Shown: positions 1 to 7,437, counted from the stretch's first letter. The stretch is DNA of 7,693 nt from Bacteroidales bacterium (GCA_016935595.1 JAFGQQ010000486.1:1-7693), one strand, 5' to 3'. Numbers and translations: made by a program. The notes: generated from the letters alone by a model not told the origin.

Positions 1-431
1 AAAATGGCGCACAACCTACAGATACTTGTAGAGCTATCTTATCTTACAAAGGAGTTTTAATTAAAAAACACCTTTTAGAAGGAGTTAGAAAAGGAGCTTT
101 TTCGGAAGAAGAAGCTGAAAACCGTTTTCAATCCTGGATGAAAGAACAAGAAGCAAAAATCCAGGCAAAAAAAGACAGGCTTTCGAAAGCAAAGAATGAT
201 GCAGCAAAGAAAAAACTGGAAGAAGAAACAAAAGTTAACGAAGCCCGTTTGGCTGAGTTAGCTAAAAAACAACTTGCAGAACAGGAAGCACAGAAAAAAG
301 CTGAAGAAAAACAAGATGAAGCAACTAGCGAACCGGTTTCTGACGAAGTCACAACTGATTCAGTTGAAGAAACAAAACCGGAAGAAATAACTGCTGCTGA
401 CGAAACTCCTGAAGAAAAACAAGAAGAATAA
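1..431 (+). CDS. rpsP: 30S ribosomal protein S16, C-terminal part (5' end outside window)
   Basis: The reading frame is open from the window edge (first full codon at position 3) to TAA at 429-431, giving 142 residues. The first residues, NGAQPTDTCRAILSYKGVL, match the conserved second half of S16, a small protein that binds 16S rRNA and helps assemble the 30S subunit. Compared with typical S16, about 60 N-terminal residues lie upstream of the window. After the core come a KGAFSEEEAE segment and a long Lys/Glu/Ala-rich stretch likely to form a helix or coiled coil, then an acidic Glu/Thr/Asp-rich end (…EEKQEE). S16 is about 80-90 residues in many bacteria; charged extensions like this are usual in Bacteroidota. 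An internal ATG at 138 is in the same frame and is not the true start. rimM follows 26 bp downstream, a common pairing that suggests co-transcription. Identification is from recognised sequence, not a search. Confidence 0.95.
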   Translation, partial: NGAQPTDTCRAILSYKGVLIKKHLLEGVRKGAFSEEEAENRFQSWMKEQEAKIQAKKDRLSKAKNDAAKKKLEEETKVNEARLAELAKKQLAEQEAQKKAEEKQDEATSEPVSDEVTTDSVEETKPEEITAADETPEEKQEE

Positions 432-457
432 ACTTAAAACTTTTTCCATATCTTAAA

Positions 458-979
458 ATGGAAATAGAAAAGGGTGAATTTTTAGGAACATTATCTAAAA
501 CCTTCGGAAAAGAGGGACAGATGTTGTTAAAATTTAATCCTGATTATTCTGAAGCATTAAAAAAAACGGAACTGGTACTTATCGAAATTAATAATAAACC
601 AGTTCCTTTTTTTATTTCCGAAATCCAGATGCGGAATAATAATTCAGCCATAGTAAAGTTTCATAACTATTTCAATACACAAATTGTTGAGGAATTCGTT
701 GGATGTAAAGTATATTTTAAGCTATACAACAATACTTTTCCCCGAGAAACTGCATTGACTTTTGATCTTAAAGGATATACTCTTTTCGATGTTAAAAGTG
801 GAAAAATTGGAATAATTAATGAACTAATCAAATACCCGAACAACATTCTTATCCAAATATTTAAAGATAATGCCGAAATATTGGTGCCATTTTCTGATGA
901 ATTGGTGATTGATGTAAATAAATTAAAAAAAACAATTACTATTAATATCCCTGAAGGTTTGTTAGGTTTAAATTTGTAA
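458..979 (+). CDS. rimM: Ribosome maturation factor RimM
   Basis: This is a 173-residue cytoplasmic protein of normal RimM length. RimM is a 30S assembly factor that binds S19 and assists maturation of the 16S rRNA 3' (head) domain. The N-terminal beta-barrel signature is visible at residues 8-20 (FLGTLSKTFGKEG, matching the family G-x-h-x-K-x-h-G-x-x-G pattern). The C-terminal PRC-barrel-like half starts near the LKGY segment and ends with PFSDE at 144-148 and PEGLL at 165-169, both typical RimM landmarks. The ATG at 458 is chosen because the N-terminal barrel begins directly after it and the rpsP stop is only 26 bp upstream. The leader (cttaaaatg) is A-rich with no Shine-Dalgarno site, as is usual in Bacteroidota. 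The two genes probably share a transcript. No clear hairpin-plus-T-run terminator was seen after the stop. Confidence 0.93.
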   Translation: MEIEKGEFLGTLSKTFGKEGQMLLKFNPDYSEALKKTELVLIEINNKPVPFFISEIQMRNNNSAIVKFHNYFNTQIVEEFVGCKVYFKLYNNTFPRETALTFDLKGYTLFDVKSGKIGIINELIKYPNNILIQIFKDNAEILVPFSDELVIDVNKLKKTITINIPEGLLGLNL

Positions 980-1001
980 TTCATGGAAAATAGTTAAGGA
1001 G

Positions 1002-1225
1002 GAACCGCTATAAAAAAATGGTAAATATTAATTTACTTAAAATAAGGAGGGTTGTAGAAAAAAATTTCAGGGAAGGAATTATTTAAATTTATGCTTTTTA
1101 AAAACAGCAATTTATATTAACAATTAGGGATAATATTTTAATTAATGAAAGCTTTGAAATAATTAATTTTAGTATATTTTTGGATAAAACCTTACAAATA
1201 TAAACATATTTTTATGGAGCGGTTC
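1002..1225. repeat. Possible MITE-like element bounded by imperfect terminal inverted repeats
   Basis: The 19 bases at 1002-1020 (gaaccgctataaaaaaatg) are nearly the reverse complement of 1205-1225. The core gaaccgct / agcggttc is exact, and the inner 11 bases match at 10 positions after a 2-base bulge (gg at 1216-1217). The two ends lie about 224 bp apart around AT-rich, non-coding DNA, which is the size and shape of a miniature inverted-repeat element. No target-site duplication could be identified outside the ends, so the pairing could be chance or an RNA structure. Confidence 0.3.
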
Positions 1226-1354
1226 ATGCTTGTGTCATTAAAATTGGTTTTTCTATGAAGGCTAATAAATTATATGTTTTATTTTATAATGTAAATTAAA
1301 ACTGCAATTTTGATTCAAGGATAAATATTTAAAAATCAATATCTTTTTTAATGT

Positions 1355-1458
1355 TTTGTGGCATTTTATGTTTTAGGGCCTTTGTACTTCACCATCGGTA
1401 AGCCTATGGCGGCCGATGGGCATAACTTTTTTCGCCACAAATTCACGAAAGTACCAAG
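1355..1458. repeat. Element with related arms in opposite orientation around a GC-rich hairpin
   Basis: tttgtggc at 1355-1362 recurs inverted as gccacaaa at 1434-1441. ctttgtactt at 1380-1389 recurs inverted, with one mismatch, as aagtaccaag at 1449-1458. Because the two pairs interleave rather than nest, the arms look like two copies of one short sequence in opposite orientation, not one simple stem. Between them lies the hairpin at 1392-1419. The phrase around 1434-1458 resembles interspersed non-coding sequence seen in Bacteroidota genomes; that resemblance is from memory, not a search. Confidence 0.4.
1392..1419. repeat. GC-rich hairpin with 7-bp perfect stem
   Basis: ccatcgg (1392-1398) and ccgatgg (1413-1419) are exact reverse complements around a 14-base loop, which itself holds gcc/ggc (1402-1404, 1408-1410). 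A run of six T follows at 1427-1432, eight bases past the stem. That is farther than in a standard rho-independent terminator, so terminator function is possible but not supported well enough to call. Confidence 0.45.
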
Positions 1459-1554
1459 ATAAACAAATACTTTAAAATATATTTAATAATCTTGACTCTT
1501 AATTTGCAGTTCATAGTACATGATAAAAATATAGATACTTTTTAATATTTTTAT

Positions 1555-1569
1555 AAGGCTGAAAGCCTT
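1555..1569. repeat. Hairpin aaggct-gaa-agcctt
   Basis: A perfect 6-bp stem with a 3-base GAA loop; one more T-A pair outside (1554/1570) extends it to 7 bp. First member of the 1555-1862 cluster. Confidence 0.5.
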
Positions 1570-1624
1570 AATTAATTCAATTCAATATATCATATTGGTA
1601 ATTATAACAATGAAAACTAATATC

Positions 1625-1637
1625 GTCCTGCAAGGAC
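1625..1637. repeat. Hairpin gtcct-gca-aggac
   Basis: A perfect 5-bp stem with a GCA loop. The stem is the same as that of the hairpin at 1721-1733, which argues for a repeated unit rather than chance. Confidence 0.45.
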
Positions 1638-1652
1638 AAATTAACATAAGTT

Positions 1653-1665
1653 GCCTTTTCAAGGC
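1653..1665. repeat. Hairpin gcctt-ttc-aaggc
   Basis: A perfect 5-bp stem with a TTC loop and a possible flanking T-G wobble pair (1652/1666). The loop is the complement of that at 1555-1569 and equals that at 1721-1733. Confidence 0.45.
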
Positions 1666-1720
1666 GGACCATCATAAAGTTACTCTTACCAAAGGACTTG
1701 CCATTGGTTTAAAATAAACT

Positions 1721-1733
1721 GTCCTTTCAGGAC
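1721..1733. repeat. Hairpin gtcct-ttc-aggac
   Basis: A perfect 5-bp stem with a TTC loop. It repeats the stem of 1625-1637 and the loop of 1653-1665. Confidence 0.45.
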
Positions 1734-1848
1734 GTAATAAAATTTTGTCATTTACTAAGTCCGCATTTGTAATAGTTGTTTTGGTTAAAAAGTAATGTCG
1801 ATATAAAATATTATAGGATTCCTGCCTGTATAGGGCCGGAGTAACTTT

Positions 1849-1862
1849 CCCAAACATTTGGG
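1849..1862. repeat. Hairpin cccaaa-ca-tttggg
   Basis: A perfect inverted repeat of 6 bases with 2 central bases, in practice a 5-bp stem with a 4-base loop. It lies at the right edge of the hairpin cluster and has no T-run after it. Confidence 0.4.
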
Positions 1863-2148
1863 TGAGCTTTTGAACCTATAAAGCATTTGTATGAGTAACC
1901 AATGACTGCACTTATTAAATTTGAACTTTTGTATTTAATAAGGATAATCCTGATAATTGTAATTAATAAATAAAGAATTTATTATATCCCGAACCGTCAA
2001 ATGATTTAATATATATTTCTATTCCTGAAAATATTTATTTTTATACAATTCTATGTTAAATAAAAAATAGGCATAAAAAAATAGTTCAGAATAAGGGTAA
2101 TATTTTTTCTGATTGTTAATTATATAATATGATGTAAAAACAATTAAA

Positions 2149-5100
2149 ATGAATAGAAAAAAAATAATTCCTCAAATCTTGAAACTGAAAAGCAACATTA
2201 TTATCAAGTTTATTATAGTATTTATGGTAATTGCTAATAAAGTAAATTCGCAAAATAATAATGCTACAATTAAAATCCTTTCAAATGCCCCATCATCGAA
2301 TTTTAACAAAAATATAATGAATCCTTATGCCGGAAGTAAGGTAAACTTAAGTACTTCAATTAATTTACAAACAGATTTTTCATTTACCAACGATAATATA
2401 CAAAATATGTATATCCCCGATTCTAATACTTTTTATCTTATTTCCAGGAAGGAAAACAAACTGATCAAAATTTCAAACAAAGAAAAAAAATGGGTATTAT
2501 ATCCAAATTCTGAAATTATTAAGCACAATGCAGATGATTTCGAGAGTTATACATCAAATATGGTAGTATTAGATACAAATACAGTTTTTCTTGTTGAGCA
2601 ATATGAACTACCCGGTTTTACAGACCCTTTATCATATAAATATTCCTATCGTTTATTTAAAAGTCAGGATGGTGGACAAACCTGGGCTAATATAAGTAAT
2701 AGCATTGCTACTTCCAATCAAATTGCAAGGAAGCCTTATTCTTTGCAAATCCATTTTTTTAATAAAAATGATGGCTTATTAGTTATTACTTCAACAAAAG
2801 GCCCTGATATATATACAACTGACGATGGCGGTGTTTTATGGAAAATCACCAAAGATCCGTTTATTGATAAAATGGATATTAATTCCTTTCTGTTTATTGA
2901 TAAAACGTCCTGGATAGTAAAAACATATTTATGGAATAATAATGAATATATTTATTACAAAACTCAAAATAGCGGTGAAACTTGGGCAATAATTACCTTA
3001 AAAGGTATCGTGCCTAAAGAAATACCATATATCTGCACTAATATATCTGCAAATGAAGAAAAGACTATATTTTTCAGCCTCTTTACTGCCGATAATCCGA
3101 AACCATATTTTGTTAATAATGATGAAAATACGGGTGAAATAAAAAGGTTTAATACTTGCGCCACATTTAAAAGCACTGACTTGGGAAATAATTGGGAAAA
3201 ATTGTCCGAATTTAAAATGGATAATATAATCTATCAACCATTAGATATAAAAATAATAGATAAAACCGGTTATATGTTATTTTTAAACTATGATACCTTG
3301 TCGAATGAATTTGTTAATTCGGTTTACAAAACAACAGATGAAGGAAAATCATGGAATTTTATCTTTTCTCCAGATGACGATATTTTAAATGAGATGACCG
3401 AAATTCAATACATTAATAAAAATGAATGTATTGTTTTGTCCCATCATGCTAGCGAATTTGCATTATATAAGTATTCAGAAAACTTTTCGAAAAAAAATAA
3501 AATATCCGTTTTCACTGATTTTACATCTGGTTGTTATATTGGAATTGACAGTTTGTTATTTGCAGGAAAAAATGGTGTTATCGCCAAAATTACAGGTGAT
3601 ATAACTGAATTTAGAGCTTCTATTCCTGGTGTTGATTTATTCGGAATTGATTTTATTAATCATGCCGAGGGTTTAGTTGTTGGAGGAAACGGAACGATAT
3701 ATAAAACAATTGATGGAGGCGATACTTGGATAGAAAAATACTCTTCAATTGCTCTTCAGTTAAACGACATCTTTTATTTTTCCCCAGATTCAATTTTTGC
3801 ATGCGGTAATAATGGAATAATTTTATTATCAATAAATAAAGGAGAAAATTGGTCGGTTATACCTTCCGGCGCAAATGAGAGTTTAAACCAGATATACATA
3901 AATAAGAATAAATGCGGTTATATTACCGGAAACAACGGACTAGTATTAACTTCTGATAACCTTAATACATGGACACTATCGCCTAAAATTACTTCAGTTA
4001 ATTTATATGGCATTGATTTTTATAACGACAGCATAGGATGTATTGTTGGTGAAAAAGGAATAATTCTTAGAACAATCAATAATGGAGAATCGTGGAATTT
4101 GGCTAATTCCGGAGCAGAAATAGATTTGTTCTCCATTTCCTTTAACAAAAACAACCAAAGAGGATATGCATCAGGCAAAAAGGGGGGTATCTTATGTTCT
4201 GATGATTATGGGTATACCTGGAAAATGTATAATGAAGTATTTGATGAACAAAATATAATTATGGCCACGATTCCAAACGGAAATGGTTTTTACACTGCCG
4301 GTACTAATAATTCCATCAACGCATATAAAGTTTTACAAAATGTGAAATATCAATGGGAGCCTGCTGAAATATTTAACTTCTCAACTATCCCAAACCCTGA
4401 AGTGGTAATTAATGACACCGTAATTGTTCATGTTAAAGCTATAATTGATAATAAATTTGAACTAACCGATTCATTAAAATTTGAACCTCAGCCATTTAGG
4501 TTAAACACGGCAATGACTTATTTCTCCGTTATCTGTGGCGACAGTGTAAGCCTATCGATGGAAATTGACAAATTTAAAGCCACATTATATATTGATTCAA
4601 CCATAAATTTAACTGATATTTATATGAAAAATAAAAATACAGGTTATTGTGTTGGAGAAAAAGGAACAATTATTAAAACTGAAAATGCCTGGAATGATTA
4701 TGAATACCTGGCCAGTAATACATTGGAAAAGATACAATCTATTTCATTCTATGGAAATACTGGTTTTTGTGTTGGCGATAATGGAACCGTTTTAAAGACT
4801 ACAGATGGAATAAACTGGCAAAAAATATCTGTTCCTGTCAACGAAGGATTAAAGTCGTTATTTATTTTAAACGATCAAATTGTATTTGCCGGAGGTAAAA
4901 ATGGTTTAATACTGAAATCAATAAACAGCGGTGCCTACTGGGAATTAATTTCAACTAATTGCTATAATTCCATAAATAAAATATATTTTATTAATGAGAA
5001 TATAGGTTTTGCAGTAGGTAATAATTTCACTTTTATTCAAACAAATAATGGTGGCTTATCCTGGTTTATCCCTGAAATAACTTATGATTATCCTGAAACA

Positions 5101-7437
5101 AAAAATTATATTAATGATAAAGATTTAATTGAAATTGGCTTTTATAAAAATAAAGGTTTTGTTATTGGCTCCAACTTTTATATTGAATCAAACGACAATG
5201 GGACTACATGGCATTTTGCAGAGCATTTAATAACAACTTATAATGGTTATTGGTATTCAGGTTATATAAATAGTTGTAAAATATTAGAAAATGGTAATTT
5301 TTTTATCCAGGAAAGTAAAAATAATATTCATACTAATAATTATCAAGGCCCAGCAGAACTTGACAAAATCAATTCGTTTTATTCCATTTCCAAAAACCTC
5401 GTATTTGGAGTTGGAAATAATGGATTAATATACAAATGGGGTGAGTTAGACGGACTAAAATACAAATGGGTACCTGCAACCGGATTGGAAAATGATACTC
5501 TTTTAACAACTAAAGCTTTCCCAATAACTTCAACCCAATATAAATTAACAGTAAATTCACCATATTTTAAAGAAGTAATTTCGCAACCCCTTAATGTTAA
5601 TGTAAATTATTCATTTGCAAATACTGAAATTATTGATACTGTAACATGCGGACAAAAATACGAACTAGACGCAACAGTTGGTATTCCCTGGTCAGTGGCT
5701 AAAACAGTTGATTACCATACCTGCGTCCCCTATTTTTTAAACAATAAAATTGGTTTCATACCCGACCAGGCTCTTGAAACAACAAACGGGGGGATTAGTT
5801 GGCAATATAACGATAAATCAATTGGAGGAAATATGATAAGCATGTTTTTTTTAAATGATAGTATTTGGCTTGCCCCCTGTTTCATTGAAAACGATGAAGG
5901 CGGTTATGATTATTCAGTTAGTAAAACATTTAATGCTGGTAAAGATTGGATCTGGGACATTAATGTTATGTATGAAGCCCATAAAGTTAAGCTAATAAAC
6001 CAACAAAAAGGGTTTGCTATTTGCAGGAACGGATATCTCCTAATAACAAATAATCAAGGCAATTCATGGGAAAGCTATATGAAATTATCTGAATATTGTT
6101 TGAATGACCTTCTTTTTTTTAATGAAAGCAAAGGATATATACTATCAGAAAAAGGCGAATTATTTGTTACAAATAATTCAGGAAGCACTTGGGAAAAAAA
6201 GAACCTGTTAATAACCAATAGTTTAAACCAAATTGTTTATACTAATGAAAATGATGGATATATAGTTGCTAATAATGGAATATTATTAACTACCCGTAAT
6301 GGAGGGGATGAATGGTCAATAAATACTTTAAATAGTAACATTCATTTAAACGCTATCACTTTTATTGACGAAACAAATGGCTATATTGCAGGATCAGAGG
6401 GCATTATTTATAAAACCAACAACAAAGGGTATAATTGGGAAAAAATGCACACAGGGGTTACGAATTCGTTAAAATCGATTCATTTCATTGATGAAAATAC
6501 AGGATTTGCCGGAGGTAACAATATCCTGTTAAAATACAGACTTACACCGGCCGCTCAATATACATGGGAAACAGCAACCGGTATTACTGATTTGCATAAT
6601 CCAAAACCTATTATCGCAATTAATAATAGCTATAATTATCATGCCACTATAATTCAATCGCCAGGTTGTGGCGAATCGGAATTAACTTATAAAATTACAT
6701 CCGTAGATTATGATCTGGCTGTTACCAATAAGCAAATTGATGTAATATGCGGACAAGCAGTCATATTAAATCCTGAAATAAATTGTTATCATTGTGTTGA
6801 TTTAAAATATGAATGGGAACCAGCAGAAGGGCTATCCGGTACTTCAATTGAAAACCCAGTTGCTAACATCGTTAATTCAAAAACCTATTTTTTTAAGGTA
6901 ACCAATCCAAATGCTTGCGATGGTGGTATCGAATCTGCCAGCGGAAAAATTACCGTTAATTTGCTTGCTCCTGAAATAAATTTTGTAAGGCTTTCAGAAA
7001 ATCAGGTTAGGTTAAGTGTTAAAGGAAAATACAAATCATATTTATGGTCAACCGGGGAAATAACCCCAACAATAGTTGCAGGACATGGTACCTATACGGC
7101 AATTGTTACGGCTGCGAATGGTTGTACCATTGAAACTGATCCTTTTGTGTTTAATAATGATAATCCGGATAATGTTATTTATAATAAAACAAATGATATT
7201 ATTGTATATCCTAACCCTGCTAACGATAAACTTTATATTTCTTTTCCGGAAAATACTTATTCTTACCATTTTATAATTTATGATTTACTTGGTAACCTGA
7301 TTTTTGAAAATAACATGATGAATTCCAATGAAGAATTAGATATTAGCAGGTTAAAGCAGGGCATTTATTTAATTACTATAAGAGCAGAAGAAAAAATATA
7401 CATTCGAAAAATTGTAAAAAAAGCGAAATCTAAATAA
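2149..7437 (+). CDS. Giant T9SS-exported protein with Ycf48/BNR-like beta-propeller and Ig-like modules
   Basis: This is a 1762-residue exported protein. Residues 1-35 form a signal peptide: a Lys-rich start, a hydrophobic IIIKFIIVFMVIA core and likely cleavage at VNS|Q. About 14 propeller units (80-729) are followed by an Ig-like module (733-780), about 7 units (808-1099), an Ig-like module (1104-1160), about 7 units (1181-1464) and further Ig-like modules (1469-1520, 1530-1603). A SprB-like YLWSTGE…GTYT…NGC module follows (1605-1668), then a type A T9SS sorting domain (1684-1762, starting IIVYPNPANDKLYIS). Units follow a G-h-x-x-G-x-x-G-x-h-x-x-T-x-x-G-G-x-x-W pattern, several with Asp-box residues. 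The likely fate is Sec export, then T9SS passage to the surface or medium. A binding or scaffold role is inferred; the ligand is unknown. No catalytic set was seen. The ATG at 2149 fits the signal peptide; the leader lacks a Shine-Dalgarno site. The frame is intact. A likely paralogue follows at 7512. Confidence 0.9.
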   Translation: MNRKKIIPQILKLKSNIIIKFIIVFMVIANKVNSQNNNATIKILSNAPSSNFNKNIMNPYAGSKVNLSTSINLQTDFSFTNDNIQNMYIPDSNTFYLISRKENKLIKISNKEKKWVLYPNSEIIKHNADDFESYTSNMVVLDTNTVFLVEQYELPGFTDPLSYKYSYRLFKSQDGGQTWANISNSIATSNQIARKPYSLQIHFFNKNDGLLVITSTKGPDIYTTDDGGVLWKITKDPFIDKMDINSFLFIDKTSWIVKTYLWNNNEYIYYKTQNSGETWAIITLKGIVPKEIPYICTNISANEEKTIFFSLFTADNPKPYFVNNDENTGEIKRFNTCATFKSTDLGNNWEKLSEFKMDNIIYQPLDIKIIDKTGYMLFLNYDTLSNEFVNSVYKTTDEGKSWNFIFSPDDDILNEMTEIQYINKNECIVLSHHASEFALYKYSENFSKKNKISVFTDFTSGCYIGIDSLLFAGKNGVIAKITGDITEFRASIPGVDLFGIDFINHAEGLVVGGNGTIYKTIDGGDTWIEKYSSIALQLNDIFYFSPDSIFACGNNGIILLSINKGENWSVIPSGANESLNQIYINKNKCGYITGNNGLVLTSDNLNTWTLSPKITSVNLYGIDFYNDSIGCIVGEKGIILRTINNGESWNLANSGAEIDLFSISFNKNNQRGYASGKKGGILCSDDYGYTWKMYNEVFDEQNIIMATIPNGNGFYTAGTNNSINAYKVLQNVKYQWEPAEIFNFSTIPNPEVVINDTVIVHVKAIIDNKFELTDSLKFEPQPFRLNTAMTYFSVICGDSVSLSMEIDKFKATLYIDSTINLTDIYMKNKNTGYCVGEKGTIIKTENAWNDYEYLASNTLEKIQSISFYGNTGFCVGDNGTVLKTTDGINWQKISVPVNEGLKSLFILNDQIVFAGGKNGLILKSINSGAYWELISTNCYNSINKIYFINENIGFAVGNNFTFIQTNNGGLSWFIPEITYDYPETKNYINDKDLIEIGFYKNKGFVIGSNFYIESNDNGTTWHFAEHLITTYNGYWYSGYINSCKILENGNFFIQESKNNIHTNNYQGPAELDKINSFYSISKNLVFGVGNNGLIYKWGELDGLKYKWVPATGLENDTLLTTKAFPITSTQYKLTVNSPYFKEVISQPLNVNVNYSFANTEIIDTVTCGQKYELDATVGIPWSVAKTVDYHTCVPYFLNNKIGFIPDQALETTNGGISWQYNDKSIGGNMISMFFLNDSIWLAPCFIENDEGGYDYSVSKTFNAGKDWIWDINVMYEAHKVKLINQQKGFAICRNGYLLITNNQGNSWESYMKLSEYCLNDLLFFNESKGYILSEKGELFVTNNSGSTWEKKNLLITNSLNQIVYTNENDGYIVANNGILLTTRNGGDEWSINTLNSNIHLNAITFIDETNGYIAGSEGIIYKTNNKGYNWEKMHTGVTNSLKSIHFIDENTGFAGGNNILLKYRLTPAAQYTWETATGITDLHNPKPIIAINNSYNYHATIIQSPGCGESELTYKITSVDYDLAVTNKQIDVICGQAVILNPEINCYHCVDLKYEWEPAEGLSGTSIENPVANIVNSKTYFFKVTNPNACDGGIESASGKITVNLLAPEINFVRLSENQVRLSVKGKYKSYLWSTGEITPTIVAGHGTYTAIVTAANGCTIETDPFVFNNDNPDNVIYNKTNDIIVYPNPANDKLYISFPENTYSYHFIIYDLLGNLIFENNMMNSNEELDISRLKQGIYLITIRAEEKIYIRKIVKKAKSK
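2386..4335 (+). other. Protein region: propeller array 1, about 14 units
   Basis: This covers residues 80-729 of the giant protein. The first seven units (to about residue 455) are divergent and have long loops. They keep the end motif: SQDGGQTW (172-179), TTDDGGVLW (223-231), NSGETW (274-279), STDLGNNW (342-349) and TTDEGKSW (395-402), several of which fit the S/T-x-D-x-G-x-x-W Asp-box. Units 8-14 are regular, about 40 residues each, with conserved Trp at 527, 568, 608, 649 and 691. Fourteen units would make two seven-bladed propellers. Unit borders were set by eye. Confidence 0.7.
4570..5445 (+). other. Protein region: propeller array 2, about 7 units
   Basis: This covers residues 808-1099. 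Units carry Trp at 848, 890, 931, 972 and 1021, then a weak sixth unit near 1040-1065 and a last one at 1085-1097 (VFGVGNNGLIYKW). Motifs such as GFCVGDNGTVLKTTDGINW are typical of Ycf48-like blades. Seven units fit one closed propeller. Confidence 0.7.
5689..6540 (+). other. Protein region: propeller array 3, about 7 units
   Basis: This covers residues 1181-1464. Units end at Trp 1218, 1267, 1307, 1348, 1389 and 1430, with a final half-unit GFAGGNNILLKY (1452-1463) that could close the ring with the first strand. Units 3-6 are very regular (about 41 residues from Trp to Trp). Confidence 0.7.
7198..7434 (+). other. Protein region: type A T9SS C-terminal sorting domain
   Basis: This covers residues 1684-1762. 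It has the usual landmarks in order: YPNPANDKLYIS, an IYDLLGNLIFE strand pair, the LDISRLKQGIYLITI segment and a basic end. In known T9SS cargo this domain directs outer-membrane translocation and is commonly removed, with the cargo released or anchored to the surface. Confidence 0.92.

Larger units (their letters stand above)
1555..1862. repeat. Cluster of short GC-rich hairpins (REP-like, apparently decayed)
   Basis: At least five short perfect palindromes occur in about 310 bp of otherwise AT-rich DNA. Four have a 3-base loop: stems at 1555-1569, 1625-1637, 1653-1665 and 1721-1733. The fifth is cccaaa/tttggg at 1849-1862. A looser stem, accaa/ttggt, spans 1688-1708. Two of the hairpins share the stem gtcct/aggac and two the loop ttc. 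On the minus strand the stretch 1855-1672 happens to be open, but it reads through the hairpins and is best seen as a spurious frame. The pattern resembles interspersed palindromic elements of Bacteroidota intergenic regions; no mobilising gene lies in the window. Confidence 0.5.
980..2148. other. 1.17-kb AT-rich intergenic region without a convincing gene
   Basis: All frames are broken into short pieces; nothing with a recognisable protein family or RNA gene was found on either strand. The DNA is strongly AT-rich, with small GC-rich islands near 1002-1009, 1218-1225, 1375-1420, 1555-1735 and 1815-1862. These islands coincide with inverted repeats and hairpins listed separately. The region separates the conserved rpsP-rimM pair from the secreted-protein genes and looks like a landing site for small repeats. 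The start of the downstream gene (2149) has an A/T-rich leader, and its promoter could not be placed with confidence. Confidence 0.75.

Noticed and set aside
128..352. Minus-strand open frame opposite rpsP
   Set aside because: A Ser/Phe/Ala-rich shadow of the Lys/Glu-rich S16 tail.
667..984. Minus-strand open frame opposite rimM
   Set aside because: It is antisense to a clearly recognised conserved gene and has no family resemblance.
1018..1086. 22-codon ORF (MVNINLLKIRRV…) after a Shine-Dalgarno-like aaggagg at 996-1002
   Set aside because: The spacing of 15 bases is too long, this phylum rarely relies on such sites, and the peptide has no recognisable features; it also overlaps the left inverted end.
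1421..1432. Rho-independent terminator formed by the 1392-1419 hairpin and the following T-run
   Set aside because: The loop is long, the T-run starts eight bases after the stem, and the hairpin is over 400 bp past rimM.
1672..1857. Minus-strand open frame of 61 codons in the hairpin cluster
   Set aside because: It reads straight through several palindromes, has no recognisable domain and no start context; it is most likely a chance frame in repeat DNA.
2100..2148. Promoter for the giant gene (Bacteroidota type, TTG … TAxxTTTG)
   Set aside because: TA-rich candidates such as tataatatg near 2122-2130 exist, but no TTG lies at the right distance; any call would be a guess.
980..2148. tRNA, small RNA or CRISPR array in the gene-free stretch
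   Set aside because: No cloverleaf, no regularly spaced identical repeats and no conserved RNA signature were found by eye.
2149..7437. Sialidase or other glycosidase, because of Asp-box motifs
   Set aside because: Asp-boxes are structural and occur in non-enzymatic propellers; the Arg triad and the catalytic Asp/Tyr/Glu arrangement of sialidases could not be traced.
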